NCBI RefSeq assembly: GCF_001590865.1
Contig: NZ_BBUY01000001.1
Span: 426,271 to 490,270, forward strand
Direction: 5' to 3'
From: Streptomyces sp. NBRC 110611
GTDB lineage: Bacteria; Actinomycetota; Actinomycetes; Streptomycetales; Streptomycetaceae
Length of the DNA: 64,000 nt
Under the pieces are notes generated by a model that worked only from the letters and a program-made list of their open reading frames with translations, ran no database searches and was not told where the DNA came from. Positions 7,167 to 15,637 of the stretch are shown piece after piece; positions within the stretch are counted from its first letter, which is position 1, and each line of letters begins with the position of its first letter. The translations under genes and the position numbers were made by a program.

Positions 7167-9254
7167 TCAGTGCACGCGCCAGTCGTCCGGCTCCGGCGCC
7201 GTGATCTCCGCCGACACATCCAGCGTGAGCGTGTGCAGCCGCGCTCCCGCCCCAAGGGTGGCGATGACGAGCCGTCCCTCGGCGTCCACGGCCACGGACG
7301 GGGCATGGGCGAAGGGGCCACCACCCAGCGGAGTCCACTCGGAGCTCGTCGGGCGGCCGTCCAGGGGCTGGCGGCTGATCGCCAGATCGCCGTTGTCGGT
7401 GCGCTGCACCAGGGCCAGGTCGCCGCCGGGAAGCACCGCGTGGGCGAGCGGGCCGTAGCCGGGGTTGCTGTCGACGATCTCGGGCTGCGGGTTCCAGGTT
7501 CCGTCGGCCCCCCGCTGCCGGTTGGCCAGGATCCAGCCCGTGCCGGGCTGCCGCGAGAACATCAGCAGCCCGCCGTCCGCCTGCTCCACAAGCGTCACCG
7601 GCCCGGAAGGCCGGGCCAGCAGCGTCCCGTAATCACGCTCGAACGCGCCGTCCGGAGTGCTCTGGTACCAGCGCATCATCCCGTTGTTGTTGGTCGCGTA
7701 CACCTCGACCGTGCCGCGCCGCAGTGTGACCGCCGCGGCGCCCTCCAGCAGCCCGCCGTGCAGGTCCTCCCACGGGCCCCAACCGCCGTCCGCATCGTCC
7801 GCAGTCGTCGTCCGGGCGCTCAGCCCGCCGCCGAAGTTGCGCAGCATGAACGTGATCCGGCCGGAACCCGTCACGGCCGCCACCGGCATGCCCAGCCCAC
7901 GACGCTTGGCGGCCCCGCCCGGTGCGGTTCCGTACGGGTTGCCGACATCGGCCCACTGCCCGAACCCGTTCCTGTTCCCGTTCCCGCTGTCGCCGTCGCC
8001 GCCCTCCTGCGCCAGGTGCATGATGTCGCGCTGCTGTTCCTCGGGCCCGGATCCGACCCGGGAACGCATGGCCAGGACGTGAATCCGGCCCGCCTGATCG
8101 CGCACGGCGTCCAGGCGGGGAAGGCAGCGGCTGTCCTCGTCTCCCGACCACTGGCCCAGGGGCCGCGGCCCCGACCACGTCTCGGAGCCGGGCTGCTCCT
8201 GCGTCCAGGCCATGGGCCGTCCGCCGAGGACGGCGAAGGCGGTCAGCCGGCCGTCGGCGAGGGGCTGCAGCCAGCTCGTGCTCGGCTGCCAGCGGTAGGT
8301 GGTGCTCTGCCCGTAGTAGCGGTTGTAGGCGCGGTTGCCCAGCGGCCGGTCGCCGCACTCTCCGGGCGCCTTCTGGCACTCGTGGCCGTCCTCACCGCCG
8401 TAGACGGCGAGGTAGTGGAACTTCTCCGCGGCGGCCTGCGCGCTGAGATTGTCGGGGCGCAGCTTGTTGCAGTACCCCTGGTAGCTCTCCACGGCGGGCA
8501 GGCGGCGTGCCGGATCCGTCTGCTCGTACTGCTCGTGCGTCCGCTCGTACTCGCGCAGCGCGGCCAGGGCGAAGAACGCGGCCGCGGTGTGGTCGGTGTT
8601 GTCGCAGTAGGAGATGGAGCCGGACGCGGCGTCGTACCGCGTGCGCTCCGGGTCGGGGTTCATCACGCGCACGACAGCGGGCGCGTACTTCTCCAACAGG
8701 TCGATGAGCGTGCCGACCACTCCCTCACGTGTGAGGGCTTTGCCATCGCTCCTGGCGGGGATGGGGCTGCCCGTGGGACGCAGTGTTCCCAGTTCCTCGA
8801 TCCGCCGGTTCCAGAGGTGAAGGATCTTGTCGTCGGGCATGGCCACGCAGGTGCGCAGGTTGAGGAAGATCAGGGTGACCCGGCCGTCGTCCAGGGTGTT
8901 GATCTCGGCGGTGACGCCTTCGCGGACCCGCAGGGTGCCACGCTTCCAGTCGGCCCGGCGGCTGCCGGTGCACATCGCCGCGTAGGCGGCGCGGATACCG
9001 TGCTGCCGGGCCGCGGTGTAGCCGGGGTAGTCCGGCTCCGCGGTCTCACGAGCCGGATCGCTGAACGAGAGATTGATGCCGTCGGCCTCTCCCGTGGTCA
9101 GGTACACACTCACCACCGGCACGCCTGCGCGTACGGCCTGCGCCAGATCCGGCGTCATGAAGTACAGGTCGTCATCCGTGTGCGCACAGATCTGCATATG
9201 CGGCGCTTGGTTTACGGTTCCGCCCTTTTGAACGAAGCGCTTGAGCAGACGCAT
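7167..9254 (-). CDS. PIG-L family deacetylase with propeller-like C-terminus
   Basis: A 695-residue protein. Residues 20-290 form a PIG-L/LmbE-type N-acetylglucosaminyl deacetylase domain: the zinc motif is AHTDDD at 24-29 (family AHPDDD) with a later NTDHTAA. Residues about 300-695 contain repeated Trp/Gly blade motifs (GRLTAFAVLGG, GRIHVLAMRS, GRITFMLRN, GTVEVYAT, LVIATLG) typical of a beta-propeller lectin-like module. ATG 9254 is preceded by GGAAGGA; GTG 9257 is equally placed. The longer open frame upstream overlaps the next gene and is not coding. No signal peptide is visible. It lies downstream of an acyltransferase, suggesting glycan deacetylation and acylation. Confidence 0.85.
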   Translation of the reverse strand: MRLLKRFVQKGGTVNQAPHMQICAHTDDDLYFMTPDLAQAVRAGVPVVSVYLTTGEADGINLSFSDPARETAEPDYPGYTAARQHGIRAAYAAMCTGSRRADWKRGTLRVREGVTAEINTLDDGRVTLIFLNLRTCVAMPDDKILHLWNRRIEELGTLRPTGSPIPARSDGKALTREGVVGTLIDLLEKYAPAVVRVMNPDPERTRYDAASGSISYCDNTDHTAAAFFALAALREYERTHEQYEQTDPARRLPAVESYQGYCNKLRPDNLSAQAAAEKFHYLAVYGGEDGHECQKAPGECGDRPLGNRAYNRYYGQSTTYRWQPSTSWLQPLADGRLTAFAVLGGRPMAWTQEQPGSETWSGPRPLGQWSGDEDSRCLPRLDAVRDQAGRIHVLAMRSRVGSGPEEQQRDIMHLAQEGGDGDSGNGNRNGFGQWADVGNPYGTAPGGAAKRRGLGMPVAAVTGSGRITFMLRNFGGGLSARTTTADDADGGWGPWEDLHGGLLEGAAAVTLRRGTVEVYATNNNGMMRWYQSTPDGAFERDYGTLLARPSGPVTLVEQADGGLLMFSRQPGTGWILANRQRGADGTWNPQPEIVDSNPGYGPLAHAVLPGGDLALVQRTDNGDLAISRQPLDGRPTSSEWTPLGGGPFAHAPSVAVDAEGRLVIATLGAGARLHTLTLDVSAEITAPEPDDWRVH

Positions 9255-9340
9255 CACGAGAACGATCCTTCCGGCTATTTTAAATCGATGTCGAGGGTTT
9301 GAATTATTCTTCGTCGACTGTGTCGACTGCGCGGGTTGGC

Positions 9341-10459
9341 TCAGTGGGCCTTCGAGAATGCCTTGCCGAGGCCATCCTTCAACAATTTCCCGACTGGCCG
9401 TTCCACGAGACGGTGCACCAACCACGACGCGAGAAGCATCACCCCGATCGTCAGGACCAGTAGTGCATGCGCGGGGACGTACCGACTCAGAGCGCTGAAG
9501 ATCTCGCGGCCGATGTTCTCGTGCAGGAGGTAGAGCGGATAGGTCAGAGCGCCGGCGGTCGGCAGCCAGCGCCACGTGATCCAGGAGAGTTTCCCTGCCG
9601 CGAGGAGCGCCATGACGGCGAAACAAAGACCGATGATCAGTACGACCGGCCAGAACGGAACGATGTGGCCCATGTACTTCCGGGTGTTGTACCAGGTCAC
9701 ATGTGCGAAGGGCAGGCACGCGGCGAAACATGTCAGCACAATGCCGGTGAGCAGCAGGTTCGGGCCGAACCGGTACATGAGGTAGAAGGCAACGCCTGCG
9801 ATGAAGTACCAGCTGTCGTGTGGCATGACGAGCAACCTGAGCGGCCCGTCCTCGTATCCGGCGAGCAGGGCGCTGGTGGTGGCCCATACGCAGCAGAACA
9901 CGATCAGGCGGCGGTAAGTGAGCCCCCACCATGCGACCAGGGCGAAGAGCAGGTAGAAGCGCAGCTCCGAGAACAGCGTCCAGTAAACTTCGTCGACATT
10001 CGGAACGCCCAGTGGTTCCTGGAGCATGGTGAGGTTGGTGAGCACATCGGCCCACGGGAGATGCTTCTCCCCTCCGGGCACCAGGAGGACGGTCACCGTG
10101 GTGGCGATCACCGCGAACCAATACGCGGGATAAAGTCGCACCACTCGTGAGATGAAGAAGGAGCGGAGTGGCTTGTCCCAGCAGCTCATGCAGATGACGA
10201 ACCCGCTGATGAGGAAAAAGAGCTGCACCCCCAGCCAGCCGTACGCCGCGAACGGGAAGGCGCGGGGGAACATCGCTTTCCCATCTGCCGGCCAGCCACC
10301 GCCGAGCGCCATGTAGTGGTATACGACTACGAACAGTGCGGCCAGCAGCCGCAGTGCGTCGAGCGCGGCTATTCGTCCCGTTCTGCGGCCCTCATGCGCA
10401 GAGGGAATTACCCGCTGCTTTTCGTTCAGGGGCAGCGCCGCCCTCGTGTGCTCGAGCAT
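9341..10459 (-). CDS. Acyltransferase-3 family membrane protein
   Basis: A 372-residue polytopic membrane protein. After a charged N-terminus it shows ALDALRLLAALFVVVYHY (about residues 33-50), the signature of acyltransferase-3/OafA-type O-acyltransferases, then QLFFLISGFVICMS and SRVVRLYPAYWF, conserved in this family. About ten transmembrane segments follow. The product would O-acylate a polysaccharide or secondary metabolite at the membrane. The PIG-L deacetylase gene begins 86 bases downstream on the same strand, so the two probably share a transcript and act on the same glycan. Confidence 0.88.
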   Translation of the reverse strand: MLEHTRAALPLNEKQRVIPSAHEGRRTGRIAALDALRLLAALFVVVYHYMALGGGWPADGKAMFPRAFPFAAYGWLGVQLFFLISGFVICMSCWDKPLRSFFISRVVRLYPAYWFAVIATTVTVLLVPGGEKHLPWADVLTNLTMLQEPLGVPNVDEVYWTLFSELRFYLLFALVAWWGLTYRRLIVFCCVWATTSALLAGYEDGPLRLLVMPHDSWYFIAGVAFYLMYRFGPNLLLTGIVLTCFAACLPFAHVTWYNTRKYMGHIVPFWPVVLIIGLCFAVMALLAAGKLSWITWRWLPTAGALTYPLYLLHENIGREIFSALSRYVPAHALLVLTIGVMLLASWLVHRLVERPVGKLLKDGLGKAFSKAH

Positions 10460-10999
10460 TTATTCAAAACTCCTGGAGTCAGCGGAAGCCTGGCCTCCCC
10501 TGGTCGGACTGACGCGTCGTGCTGATCGTGCCGGCGGGCGTCAGGGCGACGGCGGCCAGCTGGCGTGCTCCGCGTGGCCGGGAACGGTCGGGGCGAGGTC
10601 GAGGTGTCGACGGCGGCCGGTGCCCGGGCCGGTGAGCGGGCGGCTGAGGCCTGCGCGGGCGGACGGACGGTCGCCGAGCACATGCGGACGCATGGGCCGG
10701 GGTGTGTTCACCTCCGGGGTGATGTCCTGCGGTCGCCGATTGCTCCCAGCGTTCGCCCGGGAGCGCGGGGGCCTGATCGTAAAGTGCACCTAAACAGGGT
10801 AAACGGAGCCGAGGGGCCTACTGGCGGGCATTGCCTGGAATGGCGGAAATTCGCATAAGGAGCCTTATGTCGAGAATGCTCTCATTGTGGCAATCTCTCA
10901 GCGGCCTGACCCGCAGCTGATGGCTCGCGGGCGTGGCGCAGCGCATACCGGCGCCTCGCGCCGCCCTGGCCAGGGTCAAAGTGGACACCGGCGAAAATT
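10460..10999. other. Non-coding gap
   Basis: About 540 bases between the divergently placed acyltransferase start and the 7-bp repeat array. Open frames here have no ribosome binding sites and no coding signature. The acyltransferase promoter must lie near 10470-10560. Nothing else is recognised. Confidence 0.5.
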
Positions 11000-11076
11000 G
11001 GGCAGCGGGCAGCGGGCAGCGGGCAGCGGGCAGCGGGCAGCGGGCAGCGGGCAGCGGGCAGCGGGCAGCGGGCAAC
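11000..11076. repeat. Ten-copy 7-bp tandem repeat
   Basis: GGGCAGC is repeated ten times without error from 11000 to 11069, followed by a degenerate GGGCAAC at 11070-11076. It begins 34 bases after the stop codon of the minus-strand FG-GAP gene and so lies in its 3' untranslated region. Perfect identity suggests recent slippage and a likely length polymorphism. Confidence 0.95.
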
Positions 11077-11110
11077 GGTGCGTCGTGCCGATGCCCGCTG
11101 TAACAGTGCG

Positions 11111-12001
11111 TTACGAGCTGAAGCTCACTCCGGTGGGCTCGTGGAACGTACCGTCCCCGTTGCCCTTCCACAGCAGCGCGGGGCCGGAGCGGAAGTACCG
11201 CTCGGCCAGGATGTCGGCCTTGCCGTCGCCGTCGAAGTCACCCGCGACGATTTCCTGGTGGACGAAGTCGTTCAGCACCTGCTTCGGAGCATCAAAGACG
11301 CCGCTCTTGGCGCCGGCCAGGAGGAAGAGCGTGTCGCCGCCGTGCAGGTCGTGCGCGACAAGGTCGGTGATGCCGTCGCCGTTGAAGTCGGCGGCTGCGA
11401 TCTCGGTGAAGCCTCCGCCCTCAGCCGCCTTCTTGGACTGGTCGAAGGTGCCGTCTCCCCTGCCCGTCCAGAGGTATATGCCGTCCTTCGAGCTGTTCAT
11501 GGCGACGAGATCGGCCTTGCCGTCGCCGTTGAAGTCACCGGTCACGACATCGGTATAGTCCCAGCCGCCGGCGACCAGACGCTTGGCGTCGAAGCCCCCG
11601 TCCTTGTTCCCGGCCAGAAGGTACAGGTCAGCGTTGCTGTCACGGGCGATGAGATCGGCCTTGCCGTCACCGTTGAAGTCGGCGCTGGCCGCCCAGTTGA
11701 AATCCCAGTTGCGGACAAGGAGAGCAGGGCTGCCGAACGAGCCGTCCTTGTGCCCCTTCCGCACTGACAGGTTCTTGGGGGAGACCATGGCGTTGGGGTC
11801 GGACATGCTCGTGGTGAACAGGTCCGCAATCCCGTCGCCGTCATAGTCGCTGACAGCCGCGACGCTTTCGTCACCCTGCAAGCCCGCGGCCTGTTCTGTC
11901 TCTGCGGCCTGTGCGGGGGCCGCGGTCGCCAGCGCGGCGACGGCAATACCCGTCGCTAGAAGTCTTGCCGTCCAAGCGGCGCGCGCATTCTTGCGAGACA
12001 T
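11111..12001 (-). CDS. Secreted FG-GAP/VCBS repeat protein
   Basis: A 296-residue exported protein. The signal peptide runs from MSRKN through a hydrophobic core to APAQA (cleavage near residue 32). The mature part is made of five FG-GAP-like repeats with calcium-loop motifs DYDGDGIADL, DFNGDGKADL (twice), DFNGDGITDL and DFDGDGKADI, spaced about 45-50 residues, expected to form a beta-propeller. No enzymatic domain is present. ATG 12001 has GGGGA six bases upstream; ATG 12013 in frame is less well placed. It belongs to the same secreted family as the three downstream genes but lacks their trypsin-like domain. Confidence 0.85.
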   Translation of the reverse strand: MSRKNARAAWTARLLATGIAVAALATAAPAQAAETEQAAGLQGDESVAAVSDYDGDGIADLFTTSMSDPNAMVSPKNLSVRKGHKDGSFGSPALLVRNWDFNWAASADFNGDGKADLIARDSNADLYLLAGNKDGGFDAKRLVAGGWDYTDVVTGDFNGDGKADLVAMNSSKDGIYLWTGRGDGTFDQSKKAAEGGGFTEIAAADFNGDGITDLVAHDLHGGDTLFLLAGAKSGVFDAPKQVLNDFVHQEIVAGDFDGDGKADILAERYFRSGPALLWKGNGDGTFHEPTGVSFSS

Positions 12002-12297
12002 GAAGTTCCCCATGAGTCATCGAAGTGATGGCCGGAGGAGGCCTGTGCGGTCTACACATCCTCAGCACCTCCGGCCGTCCATAAACAGTACATGTGGGAT
12101 GACAGGCTGAAAATTGGGAGTGTTGCAGTGACTTGCAGGAGAACTCGGACAAGTCGCCTTGTGATTGAACAATCCCCTAGCCGTGGGCTTGACGAAGCAC
12201 CGGAAACGGGCCGGAGAGCCGCTTGGCGAGGCGGCCCCCGTCAGCGCAGTCCCAGCGCTGCTACATCCCTTCCTGAACGGTCGGCAGCGTCGCGTGA

Positions 12298-12324
12298 GGG
12301 GGCAGCGCCGAAGGCGCCGACCCC
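12298..12324. terminator. Hairpin, diverged duplicate of the 13516 terminator
   Basis: GGGGGCAGCGCC (12298-12309) pairs with GGCGCCGACCCC (12313-12324) with two mismatches and a GAA loop. The surrounding bases match those around the hairpin at 13516, showing that gene and terminator were duplicated together. The wider gap 12014-12375 otherwise holds only the promoter region of the FG-GAP gene. Confidence 0.6.
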
Positions 12325-12375
12325 AGCCGAGTGTCCTACTGCCTTGAGTCCGACGATGACTCATAGCTGTCATCG

Positions 12376-12486
12376 CTACAGGTTGTTGCCCCAGGCCGGG
12401 CGCGGGGCGCGGAAGCCGGTGCCGTTGCCGGCGAACGTCCACAGACCGGTGTGGACGTGACCGTCTGCGCCCTGCCCGTAGTCGTG
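12376..12486 (-). pseudogene. Read-out tail beyond a premature stop
   Basis: In frame with the 12487-13452 gene but beyond its TAA, this stretch encodes HDYGQGADG, GLWTFAGNGTGF, then PAWGNNL and a TAG at 12376-12378. It matches the C-terminus of the neighbouring paralogue (NYGQGTDG, GLWTFTGNGTGF, VWDNNL). The TAA at 12487-12489 therefore replaces a sense codon (Thr in the paralogue) and cuts off the last 36 residues. Confidence 0.85.
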
Positions 12487-13452
12487 TTAGATGCGGATCT
12501 TTTCGCGGGGTGCGGCGCCGGTGGCGATTTGGCCGTAGTTGGTCCAGCCGCCGTGGTTGTCGCCGCCGTTGTTGAGGAAGGCGTGTACGGCGCCGTTGTC
12601 GTCGACGATGAGGTAGTCGGCTTTGCCGTCCCCATTGATATCAACGCGATAGTCACCGAGGTGCGTCGCGGGCTTGTCGGATTTGGTGTCCACGCACCCG
12701 CGGATCCAGCCGGCTATGTCGTCCACCCGGGTGTCGACCGCGCCCTTACGGGTCTCCGAGGGGTCGGTGCCCAGGCATCCGCCTTGCCAGGAGGTGCTGT
12801 TGATGCCGATCAGTTCCACGCGTCCGCCGGTCTCTCGCAGGGCGGGGCCGCCGGTGTCGCCCTTGCAGACAGCGCCGTCGGCTGGGTTTTTGGGGCTGAT
12901 GGAGATCGAGCCGTCCTGCACGGAGTCCACGGTGAACGAGGCGGTGCCCAGGTGGTCGGGAACCCACTCGGTCTTGGTACGGCCGAAGCCCGCGACCTTC
13001 AGTTCCTGGCTCGGAGCGGGCACTGCGGTCCCGATGGCCACGGGGGTGACGCCGGTGACCGGCTTGGCAAGTTTCGCCATCACCAGATCGCGCCCCTTGT
13101 ACGGGACCAGCTCGACGACGTCGGTGACGGCGCCGGTCGTCTTCGTGAGGTCGGTACGACCGACGGTGGCGGTCGTCTTCCACTTCGGCGCGCCTTCGGA
13201 GACCTGGAAGCCCTTGTTGGGGTCTTCCGCGAAGCAACTGGCAGCAGTGAGTACCCACTGCTTGCCCACCAGGGCACCTGAGCAACTCCGCTTGCCGGCA
13301 CCGATATCGAGCTTCGCTGCGAACGCGTACGTATCGTTCTCGACGGTTTCACCGGCCACGGCGTTCGCCGGTGCTGCGGTCACCAGGCCGGCAGCAATCG
13401 CAGTGCTGAGAAGTCCTGTCACCCACGCTGTGCGCGGACTCCTGTTGAGCAT
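12487..13452 (-). CDS. Trypsin-like pseudoprotease with one FG-GAP motif, truncated
   Basis: Exported protein of 321 residues. It has a signal peptide ending TAAPANA (about residue 31) and an S1 chymotrypsin-like fold at about 33-240. The catalytic His position reads TAASC instead of TAAHC and the nucleophile reads GDTGGP instead of GDSGGP, while the Asp (RDLVMAKL) remains, so the protein should be proteolytically inactive. Only one calcium-loop motif (DINGDGKADY) follows, against six in the next paralogue. ATG 13452 has GGGAGA upstream. A premature TAA removes the conserved C-terminus. It arose by tandem duplication with internal repeat loss. Confidence 0.85.
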   Translation of the reverse strand: MLNRSPRTAWVTGLLSTAIAAGLVTAAPANAVAGETVENDTYAFAAKLDIGAGKRSCSGALVGKQWVLTAASCFAEDPNKGFQVSEGAPKWKTTATVGRTDLTKTTGAVTDVVELVPYKGRDLVMAKLAKPVTGVTPVAIGTAVPAPSQELKVAGFGRTKTEWVPDHLGTASFTVDSVQDGSISISPKNPADGAVCKGDTGGPALRETGGRVELIGINSTSWQGGCLGTDPSETRKGAVDTRVDDIAGWIRGCVDTKSDKPATHLGDYRVDINGDGKADYLIVDDNGAVHAFLNNGGDNHGGWTNYGQIATGAAPREKIRI

Positions 13453-13515
13453 GTTTCTCTCCCTGATTCATAGAAGGTGTCGCCACTGGAAAGGAGCGCG
13501 AGCAGCTTCGAGTGA

Positions 13516-13543
13516 GGGGTCGGCGCCCGAAGGCGCCGACCCC
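13516..13543. terminator. Terminator of the 13590 gene
   Basis: GGGGTCGGCGCC (13516-13527) and GGCGCCGACCCC (13532-13543) form a perfect 12-bp stem with a CGAA tetraloop. It lies between the stop of one pseudoprotease gene and the start of the next on the minus strand. Confidence 0.8.
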
Positions 13544-13589
13544 AACTGAGTGCTCTACTGCCTTGAGTCCGGATGACGGCTCATGGCTG

Positions 13590-15491
13590 TCACCGCTGCA
13601 GGTTGTTGTCCCAGACCCGGCGCGGGGCGTTGAAGCCGGTGCCGTTGCCGGTGAAGGTCCACAGACCGGCCTGGACGCGGCCGTCCGTGCCCTGCCCGTA
13701 GTTGTAGGTGATGCTGATGTCGGCCTTGCCGTCACCGTTGAAGTCACCGGCGGCCAGTTCGCTGGCGTCCCAGTTCCAGCTGTCCTTGCCGCTGTCCCAC
13801 ACCTGGTGCGGAGCGTCGAAGCCGTTCTTGCTGCCGTCGAAGACCCAGAGGCCGGTTTGGTTACGGCCGTCGGAGGTCAGGCCGTAGCGGTAGAGGACGG
13901 CGAGGTCGGTCTTGCCGTCGCCGTTGAAGTCGCCGGCGACGATCTTGCTGGCTTCCCAGTTCCAGCTGTCCTTGCCGCTGTCCCAGACCTTGCGCGGCTC
14001 GTTGAAGCCGTTGGAGTTGTTGGCGGTGAACCACAGGGCGCTCTCGTTGCGGCCGTCGGCGGTCTTGCCGTAGCCGTAGAGGACGGCGAGGTCGGTCTTG
14101 CCGTCGCCGTTGAAGTCGCCGGCGGCGAGTTTGCTGGTGTTCCAGTTCCAGCTGCCCTTGCCGCTCTCCCAGACCCTGCGGGGGTCGTTGAAGCCGTTGG
14201 AGTCGTTGGCGGTGAAAGTGATGAGGCCGGTCTCGTTGCGGCCGTCGGACGTCTGGCCGTAGTTGTAGAGGACGGCGAGGTCGGTCTTGCCGTCGCCGTT
14301 GAAGTCGCCGGCGACGATCTTGCTGGCGTCCCAGTTCCAGCTGCCGGAACCGCTCTGCCACACCCTGCGGGGAGCTTCGAAGCCGGCGCTGCCCTTGCTG
14401 GTGAAGGTCCAGAGGCCGGTCTCGTTGCGGCCGTCGGACGTCTGGCCGTAGTTGTAGAGGACGGCGAGGTCGGTCTTGCCGTCGCCGTTGAAGTCGCCGG
14501 CGGTGAGCTTGCTGGCTTCCCAGTTCCAGCTGTCCTGGGCGCGGGTCTCCCACACGGTGCGCGGCTCGTTGAAGCCGCCCTTGCCGTCGGCGGTGTAGAC
14601 CCACAGGGCGGCCTGGTTGTGCCCGGCCTGGTTGCGCCCGTAGTCGACGAGCATGGCGAGGTCGGTCTTGCCGTCGCCGTTGAAGTCGCCGGAGGCCGTC
14701 ACGTACCGCTTGGGCAGGGAGCGGACCTGCTGGACCCAGGGGCCGATGTCGTCCACCCGGGTGTCGACTGCCCCCCTACGGGTCTCCGAGGGATCGGTGC
14801 CCAGGCATCCGCCCTGCCAGGAGGTGCTGTTGACGGCGACCAGCTCCACGCGTCCGCCGGTCTCCCGTACGGCGGGGCCGCCGGTGTCGCCCTTGCAGAC
14901 AGCGCCGTCGGCCGGGTTCTTGGGGCTGATGGCGACCGAGCCGTCCCGCACGGAGTCCACGGTGAACGACGCGGAGCCCAGGCGGTCGGGAACCCATTCG
15001 GACTTGGTACGGCCGAAGCCCGCGACCTTCAGTTCCTCGCCCTGCCGCAGTGCGCCGGTTCCGACGGCCACGGGGGTGACGCCGGTGACCGGCTTGGCGA
15101 GCTTCGCCATCACCAGGTCACGTTGCCACCCTTCCTTGTAGGGGACCAGCTCGACGACGTCGGTGACGGCGCCGGTCGGCTTCGTGAGGTCGGTGCGGCC
15201 GACGGTGGCTGTGGTCTTCCACTTCGGCGCACCGGCGGTGATCTTGAAGCCCTTGGCGGGGTTCTCGGCGAAGCAACTGGAGGCGGTGAGAACCCACTGC
15301 TGGTCGACCAGCGCGCCTGAGCAACTGCGCGCGCCCTCCCCGATGTCGAGCTTCGCGGCAAACGCGTACGTGCCGTTCTCGACGGTTTCACCGGCCACGG
15401 CGTTCGCTGGTACTGCGGTCACCGCGCCGGCGGCAATCGCAGTGGTGAGGAGTCCTGTCACCCACGCTACGCGTGGACGTCTGCTGAGCAC
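13590..15491 (-). CDS. Trypsin-like pseudoprotease with six FG-GAP repeats
   Basis: Exported protein of 633 residues. The signal peptide ends TAVPANA. An S1-like domain (about residues 33-245) keeps the Asp (RDLVMAKL) but has TASSC for the His motif and GDTGGP for the Ser motif, so it is expected to be non-catalytic. Six nearly identical repeats of about 60 residues follow, each with DFNGDGKTDL or a variant, the pattern YNYGQTSDGRN, and W-SGSWNW, forming a probable propeller. GTG 15491 is chosen by alignment with the ATG of the adjacent paralogue; ATG 15512 in frame would add seven residues. The repeats are also near-identical in DNA and prone to recombination. Confidence 0.87.
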   Translation of the reverse strand: MLSRRPRVAWVTGLLTTAIAAGAVTAVPANAVAGETVENGTYAFAAKLDIGEGARSCSGALVDQQWVLTASSCFAENPAKGFKITAGAPKWKTTATVGRTDLTKPTGAVTDVVELVPYKEGWQRDLVMAKLAKPVTGVTPVAVGTGALRQGEELKVAGFGRTKSEWVPDRLGSASFTVDSVRDGSVAISPKNPADGAVCKGDTGGPAVRETGGRVELVAVNSTSWQGGCLGTDPSETRRGAVDTRVDDIGPWVQQVRSLPKRYVTASGDFNGDGKTDLAMLVDYGRNQAGHNQAALWVYTADGKGGFNEPRTVWETRAQDSWNWEASKLTAGDFNGDGKTDLAVLYNYGQTSDGRNETGLWTFTSKGSAGFEAPRRVWQSGSGSWNWDASKIVAGDFNGDGKTDLAVLYNYGQTSDGRNETGLITFTANDSNGFNDPRRVWESGKGSWNWNTSKLAAGDFNGDGKTDLAVLYGYGKTADGRNESALWFTANNSNGFNEPRKVWDSGKDSWNWEASKIVAGDFNGDGKTDLAVLYRYGLTSDGRNQTGLWVFDGSKNGFDAPHQVWDSGKDSWNWDASELAAGDFNGDGKADISITYNYGQGTDGRVQAGLWTFTGNGTGFNAPRRVWDNNLQR

Positions 15492-15637
15492 GTTTCTTGC
15501 CTGAATTCTCATGGAATGGAAGGTTTTCGCCGTCGGAAAGGGGCGTGAGGTGTGATGCGGGGAAGCGGTGGCGGCTAGGCGCGCCTGGTGGCGTGCGGAG
15601 GGTGAGCCGCACGCCACCAGGGCTCAGTCGTCAGGAC

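Noticed and set aside
6843..9302. Plus-strand open frame of 819 codons
   Set aside because: Antisense shadow of the PIG-L deacetylase gene; the minus strand has the motifs, ribosome binding site and codon bias.
9255..10121. N-terminal extension of the PIG-L reading frame
   Set aside because: Overlaps the acyltransferase gene in another frame and has no family signature; a GGAAGGA-led start exists at 9254.
11000..11076. Tandem heptamers as a possible CRISPR or iteron origin
   Set aside because: There are no spacers, no replication gene nearby and the unit is only seven bases; simple slippage is enough.
13700..14700. Regular repeats that might suggest a CRISPR array
   Set aside because: They are in-frame protein repeats of about 180 bases encoding DFNGDGKTDL units, with no short spacer structure and no cas genes.
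13512..15320. Plus-strand open frame of 602 codons with repetitive Val/Ala protein
   Set aside because: Mirror of the FG-GAP repeats of the minus-strand gene; the repetition comes from the real coding repeats.
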